Of a stretch of 64,000 bases of DNA, positions 33,512 to 45,109 are shown piece after piece; position 1 is the stretch's first letter; every line of letters starts with the position of its first letter. The notes under the pieces were generated by a model that saw only the letters and a program-made list of their open reading frames with translations, was not told the origin of the DNA and did no database searches. The stretch is from Anniella stebbinsi (taxonomy: Eukaryota > Chordata > Lepidosauria > Squamata > Anniellidae): the NCBI GenBank assembly GCA_029215795.1, contig JARDYH010000004.1, forward strand, positions 110,380,001 to 110,444,000, in the 5' to 3' direction. The position numbers and the translations under genes were made by a program.

Positions 33512-35730
33512 GTACTTCGTGTATAGAAAACTAAGGCCTACACACCACATTAACTGTATTGTATTGCAATGTATTATTTTAAAGTGATTAATATGAAAGG
33601 GGGCAGTTAGTATGGAAACCAGCAAACTTATTTACATGCTAAAGGGTCCTGGGGAAAATATGATTAGAGGCAAAATTACAGTTTTGCATCAGTGATTCCA
33701 TTATTGTTGAATATTCAGCATGTTTGACCAAACTTTCAGGAGAATTTAATGCACAGTGAGGTGATTTTATGAAATATTTATTTCTGAAATGGAAGCATAG
33801 GTTTATTTATTAATTAGAATCACAAGCAACCGGATATATAGAAAAGGCACAAGATTTTCCTTTTACTGAGACCCATGTTAAGGTCTTTGAAATGGTAAGG
33901 CCCTGCTATGCCCTTGAATTTTCCTGGCATCTGACAACCCTTTCAGTCTCTTATTCAGCAAGGTTAGGACACCTACGGTCTGAAATAGATCTGAGAAGAA
34001 TGACCAGGTGGGTTGACTAAGGCCTTAAGAAAGGAGTCATGCACAGGTCTTTCTCTTATTTATACAGCCAAGAGCCAATCAGATTCCAGACTGTGTCCAA
34101 TCCAGAATCCACAGGGAGCTAACATACAAATCATGTATGGGATGTTTCATTTCCTGCCCAGTTAAACTCTCTGTGCTTAGCCTGAGGTCCACAGCTTAGG
34201 TAAGATACTGTGAGCTCCTTAGAGGAAGAGGAGGGATATAAGTGCAATAAACATTTTACACAGATGTTGCAGCCTGTTTACCTGAAAATAAATCCCCCTG
34301 GAATTAATGGGATTTGCTCCTAAAGAAAGTTAAGATTGAGTTGTTAGAGCACTGGTTTGAGTTATTCCAGCTTCCCTTGAATTCTTCACAGCTCAGCATT
34401 TCTACTTGTAGTTAACCATCTCTAACTTTGTCAACTGACAGAAACCAAATTATTCTTCCCAGGGAGCTATCAACAACTCTGGTGCTGAGAAATTACAGTG
34501 GAATCCTATTAAGGATGGAGAAGAAATTAGTTTCCATTCATTCTTTATCAGCATTTATACAAATTGTGCCTCCCAAAACGAAATGTGAACTCCAACAATA
34601 TTTGCAGATGGAAGTCCATACATTTCTGATCTTGCGATGCGATTTGTACTGCATATGCTTTAAAAAAATCATGTATGAACATACACATACACAATGAGAG
34701 AAAAATGTGCAGTCTTGAAAAATGCACACAAATGTGCATTAAAACACGTGCAGTAGAGCATTCACAAATATCTGTGGGGGGGAGGGAAGCTTGCAGCACC
34801 ATGAAGACTCAGCTCAGACTGTGGTTTGGGGCGAACCTCTGCAAGCTTGGGGTTTGCGGATTAGCTAGGCTAAAATGGGCTAAAATTCCAATATGGGCTA
34901 AAATTCAGATTTCTAAAAAATTGACTTGGAGAATCTCTTGCATGCCAGCCTCCTTGGGACGTGTGGAGTACATGGACTTTCAGATAATATTTTCTTTCTT
35001 TCTCAAAATTTATGCACATTTATTCATTGGAAAATATACACATTTACATTGACACATATGCCATTCTGGAAAATACATACAGAGAACTGTTGAGTGGAAT
35101 GAGGGACAATATGCTAAATCTTACATACTAGCATAAATTACATAAATTGTGGTGAATCGTCTAACAGAATTTTTGTGTATTTTCCACCCCACCCCCAAAT
35201 AAAAATGGAAGCCATCTGTGAGCAGATGCCAGAACGAACAGCCTCAGGCCATCTGCAAAATGGACAAGGGAAAGATTTTCACAAAATCTGGACATCCTCA
35301 GTTATAAATCCCATATAAGGGGATCAATTTCATTTAAAAGAGCTGTCCACAAATGCATTGGAAGCCCTGTTGCCTGAACCCACATTTTCACCATAAAATA
35401 AGGACTAATTTAAGACAAAGGGTCGTCCATCTTTAGATGACATCTATTTATAAAACATAACATTGCATATGGCTCCAAAAACTCAAACAGTCAGAAAAGG
35501 GAACTATAGTAAGTATTCCCAATGGGAGGGGAAACTTGTATGCATTGCTACAGTCTAATGGCCATATGAGTGATAGTCATATGAATCATAAGCTTATGGG
35601 CAAACTACATGTAGCCTTTTCCCAAATTGTTTAGGAAGAATTGACCAGTAATTTTTTCAGCCTATGTGCCAGGACACACTAGTGTGCCAAAAATAACATG
35701 TGTTTGCTGGGAGAAATCAATACATTCACT
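33512..35730. other. Non-coding DNA, few recognisable repeats
   Basis: About 2.2 kb. The part 34650-35305 has repeated words such as TGCACACAAATGTGCATT and TTTATGCACATTTATTC and ends near ACAAAATCTGGACATCCTC, so it may be an old family L-type transposon. ORFs 34428-34697 and 34675-35052 are not recognisable as proteins. Confidence 0.4.
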
Positions 35731-36033
35731 TAGGTTGACCATATGAAAAGGAGGACAGGGCTCCTGTAACTTTAACAGTTGTAGAGAAAAGGGAATTTCA
35801 GCCAGTGTCATTTGTATGCAATTAGTTCCTGGTGAAACAGTTAAAGGTGCAGGGGCCCTGCCTTCTTTTGTATCTGGTCACTCTAGTATAGTGCCTGCAC
35901 CTTTAACTTTTGTGATGAAGAGGGAATTTCACCAGGAACTATTTGCATACAAATGACACTGGCTGAAATTCCCTTTTCTCTACAACTGTTAAAGTTACAT
36001 GAGCCCTGACCTGGATTTTATCTGGTCAGCCTA
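35731..36033. mobile_element. Family A copy 7 with mixed termini
   Basis: 303 bp. The left end is the TGACCATATGAAAAGGAGG type, the right end is CCTGGATTTTATCTGGTCAG, the AAAATCCAGG type. Other copies carry one type at both ends. About 17 bp are missing from the left half (between CTGGTGAAA and CAGTTAAAG). Flanks CATTCACT and CATTAGTT are only partly alike. A recombinant or converted copy is the simplest explanation. Confidence 0.85.
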
Positions 36034-36379
36034 CATTAGTTCATCTTTACCCATCCACAAAAGAGGCAGTCCACTGCACCTCTGCGTGATTCACTGCTCT
36101 GTCCTCTTTCCAGTGAACCTCTGCTCTGGATAAATAGTTCTGCCATGTCACTCAATTGCTCTTGATCCAGAACCCCGTATCAGTAACACAGAAAAAGACC
36201 TATCCTCTGAATCCATTGTACCTCTGTGTGAGTCACTCCTCTGGACTTGTCTCCTCCAGTCAGGAGATCTCTATTTTGTGGCCCCATTCACCACTAAACG
36301 TGAAGAGCCATATGAGGAGGGAGATTTTCAAGAGGGTGAGGATGCACCAAATTTCGCACAGTCCTTCAACACGCTGTAA

Positions 36380-36533
36380 GCTGGAAATCATGATTCCCAG
36401 AATGTCCCATTCTGAGGGACATTATAAGAAGAAAATGGCACCCCCACTAGTGGGCACCATTTTTTGTAGTGACCACCATTTTCTCCCAAGATGCACCTCA
36501 TGATGGGGCATTCTGGGAAAGTCAAAATCACTG
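36380..36533. repeat. Inverted repeat, probable small MITE
   Basis: ATTCCCAGAATGTCCCATTC at the left pairs with GATGGGGCATTCTGGGAAAG at the right, and GAAAATGGCACC pairs with ACCATTTTC inside. Total about 150 bp. No target duplication established. Confidence 0.65.
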
Positions 36534-37342
36534 CTTTGAATGAGGTTTGAAAAGCTCCAGTATATTTTGCTCCTTGACTGAAAATTGGCCCTCGACCTGT
36601 GAAAATACAATATAGGCGGGGTCGTTTTCTCCCCCTGTTTTAACCCCCTCCCCAGATACAGACTGAATTGTCACCCTTTTGAAAGTTCAGCCTAAAAGTC
36701 TAGCGGAAATGCAGGAGATAGGCTTGACTGAGGATGGTAATTCTTGCTCTTGTGTTATATAAAAAGAAAGAAAGAGTTCAAGAGCAAAGTGTGCTTCAGC
36801 TATCAAATGTTTCAGGAAGATTGGATTAACTATTATGTTCACTACTCTATGGTGCAACGGCAAGCCCAAATAGCCCCCATGATCTAATCGCCTCATAGCC
36901 ATACACTTTGGAGAATATGTGCCCAAGTTTCTACTTGCACTTGACTACTTTAAAATCCTTCACAGTTCAGACGGCAGCGCTCTTCTCTATGCAAGTTCAA
37001 GAGAGCTATGGCTATGTTTCCTTCTGTGAGGAAATTCAAGAGGCAGAGAAAGCCATCCATATGAGAAGTGATTGACTGAGGGAAGACAGACCTTTGGTTT
37101 TACTCACCTGGTGGTATTCCCTATTTTATCTCCTTGCAATAAAATATCTCCCTCTGTCATTGAGTTATAAGTGGGGGAAGTGGGGCCCTGCAACAAAATG
37201 CTGGAGTGTGGAGTGCTACTGTTCAGGCCACCCAGCCATGCCCTTTTCCAGGGTACTCCATTCCATGTCCCCTCCCTCCCCCAGTTTTGCATTCCATCCC
37301 TCCACCCAAGTCAGTCAGCATTCCATGGCTACTGAGCATGCT
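36534..37342. other. Non-coding DNA, no gene seen
   Basis: No recognised repeat or exon. ORFs are short and on both strands. Confidence 0.45.
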
Positions 37343-37672
37343 GTTGGGTGACCATATGAAAAGGAGGACAGGGCTCCTCTATCTTTAACAGTTGTATAGA
37401 AAGGGGAATTTGAGCAGGTGCCATTTGTATGCATGCACCACCTGGTGAAATTCCCTCTTCATCACAACAGTTAAAGCTGCAGCAGCCCTGCCCTCTTTTG
37501 TATCTAATCACTCTACAAAAGAGGATAGGGCTGCTGCAGCTTTAACTGTTGTGCTGAAGAGAGAAGTTCACCAGGTGCTGCACACATACAAATGACACCT
37601 GTTGAAATTCCCTTTTCTATTCAACCGTTAAAGATAGTGGAGCCCTGCCCTACGTTTCATATGGTCACCCTA
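37343..37672. mobile_element. Foldback hAT-type MITE, family A copy 8 (second subfamily)
   Basis: About 330 bp. Left start TTGGGTGACCATATGAAAAG, right end CATATGGTCACCCTA. Flanks AGCATGCT (37335-37342) and AGCATGCA (37673-37680) agree at seven of eight bases. Like copy 4 it has CACCTGGTGAAATTCCC and a symmetrical CTCTTTTGTA...TACAAAAGAG centre. Confidence 0.88.
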
Positions 37673-37680
37673 AGCATGCA

Positions 37681-38237
37681 CAGTCCTCATTGGGCTGTTT
37701 TGGGTCCTCGCCCTTTGAGGATTCCCCCCCCCCGAGTTGTATTTCTGCAAATCTTGGGTTTCCCCCAAGCCTGCTGATACCTCCCTCTTGTTCATGGGTG
37801 GGGCCACTTTGGCTACATAAGGGTCCACATTTGGAGAATGACTTTTGCTCTTAGTATATGGAATGCATACAAATCCTCTCAGTTCTGCTCAGTGGATACT
37901 TCCTCTGGCAGAAAGGAGGTGTTGGCTTTTGCCTCATATACACACACTCCGGCAGCTGCTTGCACCCTCTGACAAACTGCTCTGGAGGATTGGGGAACCT
38001 CTAAAGCAGATTTTCAGAGCGTGCAAGTGGCTGGTGTGGGAGGGGCCATTGGCAGAAGTTGCTTCATCCTCCCTTCTACCAATGGGATCCATCCTCTGGA
38101 TCTGATGTTTTCCAAGGATGGAAGGAACCCTTCCATTCACAAGAAGTGAAGTCGGGGTCCAACTCATTGTAAATCCACATGCCCCCAATAGGTTGCTTAT
38201 TGCAACCACCAATGCAAAAAGAAAACTCTGGGATGGG
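37681..38237. other. Non-coding DNA, no gene seen
   Basis: Overlapping ORFs on both strands (37845-38105 plus; 37934-38341 minus). Neither has a recognised domain. Confidence 0.4.
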
Positions 38238-38364
38238 GCAGGGAACATGTGGCCCTCCAGATGCTGTTGGAGTGAACTCCAATCAGTGCTAACCAGTATA
38301 GCCAAGGGGATGGGATGATGGGAGTTGCAGTGCAACCACACCAGGAGGACCCCACGTTCCCCAT
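38238..38364. mobile_element. Short hAT-type MITE, family H copy 4
   Basis: GGCAGGGAACATGTGGCCCT with CCAGATGCTGTTGGAGTGAA at the left, ATGGGAGTTGCAGTGCAACC and CACGTTCCCCAT at the right. Diverged copy of the 135-bp element. Confidence 0.65.
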
Positions 38365-39167
38365 CTTTCCTCTAAGAGAAGATATATCAGCAAACCAGAG
38401 GAGGCCTGGCATGTTTAATGACACCCACAAAAGGCCGGACAAAGGGGCTTGGGTTGTTCACCGTCCCAGTTTTCTGACTCTTCTCCTCTGTGCAGCGAAC
38501 TCAAGGATGGCAAGAAAGGGTGTCCTTTGGCAGCCAGTCAGTACTGCTCAACCGTCTCCCAACTGGATTGGATCTGACCCCTGTCCAAGCCATTTGAGTC
38601 TGAACTGTGTGATGTGGCTTGTCAGATCAAACTAGGTTAGCGTTTCTGGAAGCTTGTATGGAGGGGGGAAGGAGGGGGGAGGACTAATCCAACCAAATGC
38701 GGAAGGAAGAAGCAGAGGGGGGGAAAGCAAAATAGAGTCTAAGTTTTCCTAAAAGATATTGATAGAGGGGGAGAAAGCATATCTGTGGGGTGTCTCTTTT
38801 TCTTTTGGGACAGTTGGATGGAAGAAAACATAAGGGAAAATATTCCAATCCCCCAGGGGGATGAAAACGAGAGGTGTGGCATTTTGCAAGGAAGCAAAAG
38901 ACACACAAGAGAAACATGTCAATAACAGGCCAGCGTCTGACTCAAGGAATTGCTGCTGCTTTATCGTTTACATAAATAAGACTCCAAAATAACTACCAGA
39001 AACTGGAACAATTCACCATTTCCCTTATTCGTCCAAACAATAATATTGTGTTTTCATTTTTTTAAAAAAAACGTGGTAGAATCAGAGACGTCATGGATTG
39101 TAAATTCATTTTCCAGGTTGCCTCCCTTTGTACTTCTACAGACATTCTCTGTGTCCGGCACTCATGT

Positions 39168-39810
39168 GCAGAGATGCACAGGAATTTCGTTTCAAGGTGA
39201 AAAACACTCAAACACTTCTTAACCCCAAACACTATCACATTTTTTGGGAAAGTTTACACCATCTCTAGCTTGTGATCATGCTTCCAAAATGTATCCTTTA
39301 AAAACCGAGCAACTAATGTATGCCTGAAAATGTGCATTTTCCAAAGGGAAATATTTTCACACTTTAATCAGTGGGGGTAAAGTGCGCATTTGCATTGTAT
39401 TTATTTTTTTAAAAAAACCACACTTTTCCTGTTTGGGAAAAAAAAAAAAGATGCTTTTGTCCAGGAATGAGGCAAACTGATTTTAGATCTCACCTACATG
39501 CTCCAAAAATCACTTTGAAGCTCAGTTCAGCTCACTTGTGTTTTCAATCTGGTTTTTAACTGATTTAAACAGGGAAAGTGTTCATTTATGTGCATAGTTT
39601 TTTTTAAAAAAAAATATGCACGTTCCCCTCATTGACTAAAGCATAAAACACACATTTTTTAAAAAAAAATGCCTGTTTTTTTACCTCGATCAAAATTCAG
39701 GCATTTGCAAACTTTTATTGGAAAACAAAAGTGCTCCTGCTCAGGATTGTAAGGAGGATCCATCCGCATGATTTGTTAATAGAAACAAAGCTCTTGTACA
39801 TCCCCATTTT
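39168..39810. mobile_element. Possible DNA transposon remnant, family L
   Basis: AT-rich block with repeated TTTTTTTAAAAAAAAAT-type runs (39598-39615, 39655-39672) and words like TATGCACG and GTGCATTTTCC. It starts near GAGATGCACAGGAATTTCG and ends near TTGTACATCCCC. The ends are weakly inverted. No ORF. Confidence 0.35.
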
Positions 39811-40044
39811 AAGGCCTGGTTTTTCTTCTAGTTTGTTTGCCATTCAAAGTGACTGACCAGCATTGCAGTTTCGTTGTCATACCATAAATGGGCACCAAGA
39901 TTCCTAGCATTTGAGCACCCTGCCAACATTATTTTTCTGCGGAGGTTCTGTATATTGTGGGGAACAGTAGTGGCTTACAAAATCAAGAGACTACTGCCCC
40001 AAGTACCCCAGGCCAGCAAGGCTGTGGGTGTAGAGACCTGGAAG

Positions 40045-40226
40045 CAGTGGAGGCTGGGAGCTCTAATTTCTGTGGGGCTGTGAATCCATTCTGGGTTTGA
40101 ATCAGAACCAGCCAGAATTCCAAAGGAGCTATCCAAGGTGCTGAACTGGTGCTCAGCACCTTGGATAGCTGTAGCTCTTTAGAGTTCTGACAGCCCCACT
40201 GACATCAGAGCCCTCAGCCTCCACTG
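40045..40226. mobile_element. hAT-type MITE, family G copy 2
   Basis: CAGTGGAGGCTGGGAGCTC at the left, CCTCAGCCTCCACTG at the right, arms with GGGGCTGTGAATCCATTCTG and CCAAGGTGCTGAAC facing CAGCACCTTGG. About 182 bp. The expected 8-bp flanks do not match (CCTGGAAG, TCAAGAGG). Confidence 0.8.
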
Positions 40227-40295
40227 TCAAGAGGTGCATGCAATGCATTTTCTGGATGGGTAGCCTGATGCTGATGGAGAATGTGCCCTTCCATT

Positions 40296-40491
40296 CAATG
40301 GGATCTGGTAGCTCCAATTTTGGTGGGGCTGTGATTCTGCTCTGGGTTTCAGTCAGAAAAAGCCAGAACTCTAAACGAGTTATCCAAGGCGCTGAACTCA
40401 TTTTTTTTTTATTCAGCAGCTTGGATAGCTCCCTTAGAGTTCTGACTGAAACCCAGAGCTCCACTGAAATCAGACCCACCAGCCTCCACTG
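40296..40491. mobile_element. hAT-type MITE, family G copy 3
   Basis: CAATGGGATCTGGTAGCTCC at the left (decayed terminus), ACCAGCCTCCACTG at the right. The arms TTGGTGGGGCTGTGATTCTG and GAGTTCTGACTGAAACCCAG are long and the centre has a T run. It lies 70 bp after copy 2. The 180-residue minus-strand ORF 40153-40695 crosses copy 3 and the right half of copy 2, and is not a gene. Confidence 0.78.
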
Positions 40492-40494
40492 TCT

Positions 40495-41519
40495 CCTGAT
40501 CCACATGAGTTGCACATTCTCATCCAGAGCCTCCCAGGTGTTACTCTTTGCCAAACCCAGGTAAGGGCCAGCAAGCGAGTGCAGACTCTGCCATGCAGTG
40601 TATTTGTTAGCATTTTGCTTGTACATGGCTGGGAAGAGATCTCGGTGGCTGGTTTTCATTTTGATCTCCTTGTAGTTCATTTGGTGGAAAGCCAAGACAT
40701 GAATATTTTAAATAAAACGCAAGGTTATCTTAAAATAGTTTTCTTTCTAAACATATCATCCCTAGCTAGATGGCAGCTGCTGTACTGTTCTGAAAGGATG
40801 GGCAGTTTCTTCTCTAGTGAGCTGGATGAAGCAAGATCCCTGCCTTCTTTGTGGAGGTTGCCTACTGTTTGCACTCCAGCACTTGCCTGCTTTCTTCTCC
40901 ATACAAGGTGCAAGGTAGAAGGACATCAAAGACAGCAAGCAGTCATGAACACCACATACACATTTGATGGGGAGGGGGTGGTTCTCTGCGAATTCTCTGA
41001 GTATGAAGGCTCCAAGAATCCAATAAGCACAAGGCAAAGGTCCATAAGATAACCATCTCTTAATATTAGCACAGAGAAAAGACTTCTGGCAGAAATATCC
41101 CAGTGCGCTTTAAAATTTTAGCCTTTGAAATAAACACAGTCATGTTTGGCATCCAACCTGGGGGGGGGGGGGACAAGGATCAGATTATTAGCTCCAAAGT
41201 TGGTGCTGTGCCATTGTAGCAGATGGTGTGCAAAGAGAGAGTTGCCAAAAGATCATATATGTGCAATAAGTGTGAAAGTTTAGGGCACAGTTCCCAGCTT
41301 CTTTGACCATATGGCTTTAAAGCCACAATGGTTGTCACAGCATGCACCTAAAGGGATGGGGTGGCTGAACTGGGCTGGAGCATTGTTATTCTTATTGTTA
41401 TTTAACAGCATCCATATTTTTTGAAAAGTAAATAAATTCCGCACTGAGGCAAGAAATTTAGAATAAGGTAAACAACCAACATCCCCCCACAGCAGAATTA
41501 GAAAAAAAATGGGAGAAGA
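40495..41519. other. Unassigned DNA with a short open frame
   Basis: On the minus strand 40495-40695 is open and reads like an ordinary protein (about 65 residues, starting MAFHQMNYKE), but it runs straight into a MITE and I recognise no family or splice structure. The plus-strand ORF 40510-41052 overlaps it. G-run at 41160-41172. No gene called. Confidence 0.35.
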
Positions 41520-41915
41520 TTTTGATTTGTTTATTATTAAAATTCTTGCCCAATAGTCAAAGCTCTCTGAGCAGTTTACAATGGATTAAAGCCTGAAAAA
41601 TACAATATAAAACAAGATCTATAAACCATCTATCTACAAAAACAATTTAAACCAATCAACAATAAAAAAAATCCCAGGATACTGGTTAAAACCTTATCAT
41701 ATGTTGTCAAATGCCTGGGGTAGAGGAAAGTCTTAACCTGGCACTGAAAAGATGACAGTGTTGATACCAGGAGGACCTTACTGGGGAGTGTATTCCATAA
41801 TCAAGGGGCCACCACAGAGAAGGTCCTCTCCCTTGTAGCCATCCTCTGAACCTCCCTCAGAGGAGGTACCTGGAGGAAGGCCTCAGATAACAATAATGTG
41901 TACAGGTAGGTTTCT
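41520..41915 (-). mobile_element. LINE-like 3' region, family K
   Basis: Best-preserved family K copy: GCCCAATAGTCAAAGCTCTC, GAGCAGTTTACAATGG, CATATGTTGTCAAATGCCTG, then GGCACTGAAAAGATGACAGTG and CATAATCAAGGGGCCACCAC. AT-rich side at the left, so the 3' end is left and the orientation minus. No intact reading frame. Confidence 0.6.
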
Positions 41916-42039
41916 ATGGGGAGAGGCATTCCTGTTAAAAAAAATATGTTTACTTTTCTCCTCCAAAAAAGGAGTTGTTCAAAGAGGCTTACAAAATATA
42001 AAACAATCTTCACTTCTCTCTCTCTCTCCCTCTATCTCT

Positions 42040-42520
42040 GGGGGGAATCTACATTGTAGCTTTGCTACGTTAAGGAAGGGTTATGAGCACTCATTGGGCC
42101 ACATGATGAGTTGTTTATTATTACGATATAATTAGTTACATTCCGTTTTTTTATTTACGTAAATCGTTGTAAATAGAAGAATGTGTCGTTCCTTACTGTG
42201 TTATAGTCCATGATTTCAAACGTCTGGTATCTATTAGAAATTCCGTGCATGCTCTTTAACAGTAAAGCCTCCATTGAAAGCTAGGGAAAGGAATGGGGGC
42301 TTAGGAGGAAGCGGGCGTGGAAACTACGGTGCCTGGAAGAAACGTTACAGGAAGAGATGCAGCGAAGACTCAGTGAAACCTCACTAAACAATCTGAAGAC
42401 GAGAGAAATTATCGACTGTACTTTGAGTAAAACATAATGTGGCCTAGCACATTTTAAAATGCTGTAATTCACAACAGTACAATCAACATTTTGAAACGTT
42501 TCAAACAAATGTGTAGATTG

Positions 42521-42525
<5 letters not shown>
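42040..42525. mobile_element. Foldback MITE, family B copy 4 (diverged)
   Basis: 486 bp. GGGGGGAATCTACATTGTAG at the left, GTGTAGATTGGCCCC at the right. Shares GGGCCACATGATGAG, AATGTGTCGTTCCTTACTG and GGAGGAAGCGGGCGTGGAAA with copies 1-3 in diverged form. CT-rich microsatellite lies on both sides, with TCT directly at each border, so it inserted into a pre-existing (CT)n tract. Confidence 0.8.
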
Positions 42526-42579
<54 letters not shown>

Positions 42580-42582
42580 TGT
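42526..42582. repeat. Compound (CT)n(GT)n microsatellite
   Basis: About eighteen CT units followed by ten GT units. A shorter CT tract (42015-42035) lies on the far side of the B4 element. Confidence 0.93.
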
Positions 42583-42957
42583 ATGTGAAGGTTTGAGGAC
42601 TACAGAGACAAAGTAATACAGGTAATAAAGTCAGGAATTAGAGACCTGGAGTTTTCTATTGGGAGGGGGCATTTCATTCCTCTAGTTAAGGTTTAGTTCC
42701 CTGGTTAAGTTTCATTCCTCCAGTTAAATTTCATTTCCTCAAAGTAGGAACTTTACTTTCTGGTTTGGGGGAAGAGAGTATAAATGAGTAAGAGAATCAG
42801 TCAGGAGATAGCCCAAAGTCAGAGAATGTCCAGAGCTTATGGAAGGAGCAGAAAGCAGCAGCTTAGGGTAAAGGAACTTGCATTTTTGCAACTTTTCTTT
42901 TCTTTTAATGTCTTTGTATCACTCAAGTTCTATTGACTAAATACCTTTAGTTGCAAT

Positions 42958-43150
42958 TAGGGCTGTGCACAGCCCCCCCCCCCCCCCAACTCACCTCGGA
43001 GGCCATTTCAGAGCCACTGAAGTGACCCTGATTTGACTTGGAGCGTTTCGGGGCTTGGCCACATTGCTTCAGAACCAAAGTCAAACTGAGGTTCAGGCCC
43101 ACCCCCAAAGTGAGTCAGCCTTTGTGGGTTTCCGAGTCCAGTTGGTAAGT
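42958..43150. repeat. Dispersed repeat end
   Basis: TAGGGCTGTGCACAGCCCC followed by a C run and GAGGCCATTTCAGAGCCACT, GTTTCGGGGCTTGGCC. Recalls the left end of a hAT-like repeat. The right end was not identified. Confidence 0.35.
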
Positions 43151-44399
43151 GATAACCTCAGTTTTCATTATGGACAATACACTTTAACTGAACCCATGTT
43201 TTGTGATTATTTAATATTTTATAATTGGCCAGAACTCCTTGGGATTGCCCCCCCCATTCCCTCCAACAATCTACATACACAACCAGAGACATTGTAATGT
43301 ACTTCTGATAACTCTATTTCACATCTAGGAACACATCTGCTGACAGGTTGTGAATTACATGGTGCTTGGCAGAGCAATCCAACAATGGTAGGGGAGGAAG
43401 GATCCATATTGGATTCACCAAATCCAGGACAGAAAGTGTAATTTGGGGGGGGGGGGGAATCTGGAAGAAAAGTTCCCCAACTCCAGGCATGGCACACTTT
43501 TCCACAGAACATTGGGGGAGGGGTTGTCAGGGAACAGGAGTGCTTTGGAACTAGTAGATCCAAAGCCTCCTCTGATCTCACCCCAGCATGCCCCCAATGT
43601 GGGTTAGGGGTGTCACGAGTGCCCGACATGGGTGTGGAGTCTCCCACCAAGATTCTTCTGCCTCCCACTCTGAGGTTGAACTCCAGGATGGGGGAGGCGG
43701 AGCTTGCAAAATGGTCACTCTGCAGCCCATGTTATGCACACTAGGAAATTAGATATTGTTATAAAGAGCTGTTTATCCATTTTAAATAAATGACATTGGT
43801 ATTTTTAAAGCCATTCCCAACATTTCTGCCCAAATGTGAAAATTCAGAACAGAATACGGATGCTGATTTAACAGGGATAACTACCAGAACAGTTGGAATA
43901 CGATCTTTCAGATCTGATACACATACCAAACTTTTCTCTCTCTCTCTCTTTTTTTTTTTAAAGAGAAATAACCCCAGTACAATCACTTTTAAATTAAACA
44001 TCCTCAAAATTCTCTTCTGGTAATTCACTCTAGCAATATCTGTCAGTATCTGCAATTATTACGATAATCATGTGGATTTATTAAGTACCTAAAGCAAACC
44101 TGGCTTAGTATGAAAAGGGAAACACAAAAGGAAACCTTGCCTGTGGCTTTACAACCCCCCCCCCCCCCAAAGCATGACATGTAAGGAAATAAAATGATAA
44201 AAGCAATCTTGAATATCACAGATAACACACCTGGAAATCAGTAGACAGGATATAATTCATAGTACAAACAAAAAGAAGTATTTCTTTATGCAAGACGTAA
44301 TTTACCTATTGATATGATGATAGCCACTGGCTTTGAAAGAGGGGAGGAGGGTGAACAAATTCATGGAGGATAGATTTTTTCTCAGATCTTCTTTTGTTC
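43151..44399. other. Non-coding DNA, no gene seen
   Basis: Long homopolymer runs (G at 43444-43456, C at about 44154-44168). ORFs on both strands between 43219 and 43668 overlap and have no recognised domain. Confidence 0.45.
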
Positions 44400-44520
44400 T
44401 TAAAATTATATGTATATCCTGCCTTTCCTCGAAGAAGCTCCAAGTGCCACACATATTTCCCCTCCCAGCCACCCTATCCCCACAACGACCATCTAAGGTA
44501 GATTACAGTAAGAGATGGTG
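44400..44520 (-). mobile_element. SINE or LINE tail fragment
   Basis: ATATCCTGCCTTTCCTCGAAG, CAGCCACCCTATCCCCACAAC and ATCTAAGGTAGATTACAG match in order the complement of a squamate SINE 3' half (AGGAAAGGCGGGATATAA and GTTGTGGGGATAGGG). Too short to classify further. Confidence 0.4.
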
Positions 44521-45109
44521 AATGGCATCTGAGGCGATGCCCCACATTCTGTTCCCTAAGTATGTTTGGATGTGTGAGTCTAGACAGTGCCTAGTTGGGT
44601 GTGGCTGATGATGCTGGGGGAAAGAGGGGGAGGAGTTAAAATATATGAAAAACGGTTAGTGTGGAGAGTAAAGAGTAGTTGTTGGTTGGAGGGGAGTGTG
44701 GGGAGTAAAGGGTAGTTGTTGGTCAGGAGTTACATGAGGAGTGAAAGGAGTTAAAGGGCACTAGAATGGTTGTGATATTAAATGAAATAAGCAGGTTTGG
44801 TTTACATTGACAATAACAAAGTTCTGTTCATGTACAAGAAACTTTTCTTTGGTTTGTTGCCATAAAACCACATGTTCGCTCGGATTCCTCTCCTGCTTCA
44901 ACATAGGTATCAATGAGATACACATAAACAAAACGTTAGCTCACAACATCCACAAGCAGAACCTATTTCCCAAAGTCTTCGCCTTGTTCCCTCTCAAAGA
45001 AGGGAAAGGTAGGGTTATTTTGCCCTTCCCTCAGGCTTATTCAAGTGGTGGCGCTTGTCTTGAGAAGGGGTGCTCATGACCAGGCCTAGTATATAGGTAG
45101 TGTGGTGGC
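44521..45109. other. Non-coding DNA, no gene seen
   Basis: Contains an imperfect direct repeat around GGGGAGTGTGGGGAGTAAAGGGTAGTTGTTGGT (44690-44725, compare 44658-44690). No gene. Confidence 0.45.

Noticed and set aside
40153..40695. 180-residue minus-strand frame and the 180-residue plus-strand frame at 40510-41052
   Set aside because: The first crosses family G copy 3 and the right half of copy 2; the second overlaps the first on the other strand. No splice sites or family match are evident.
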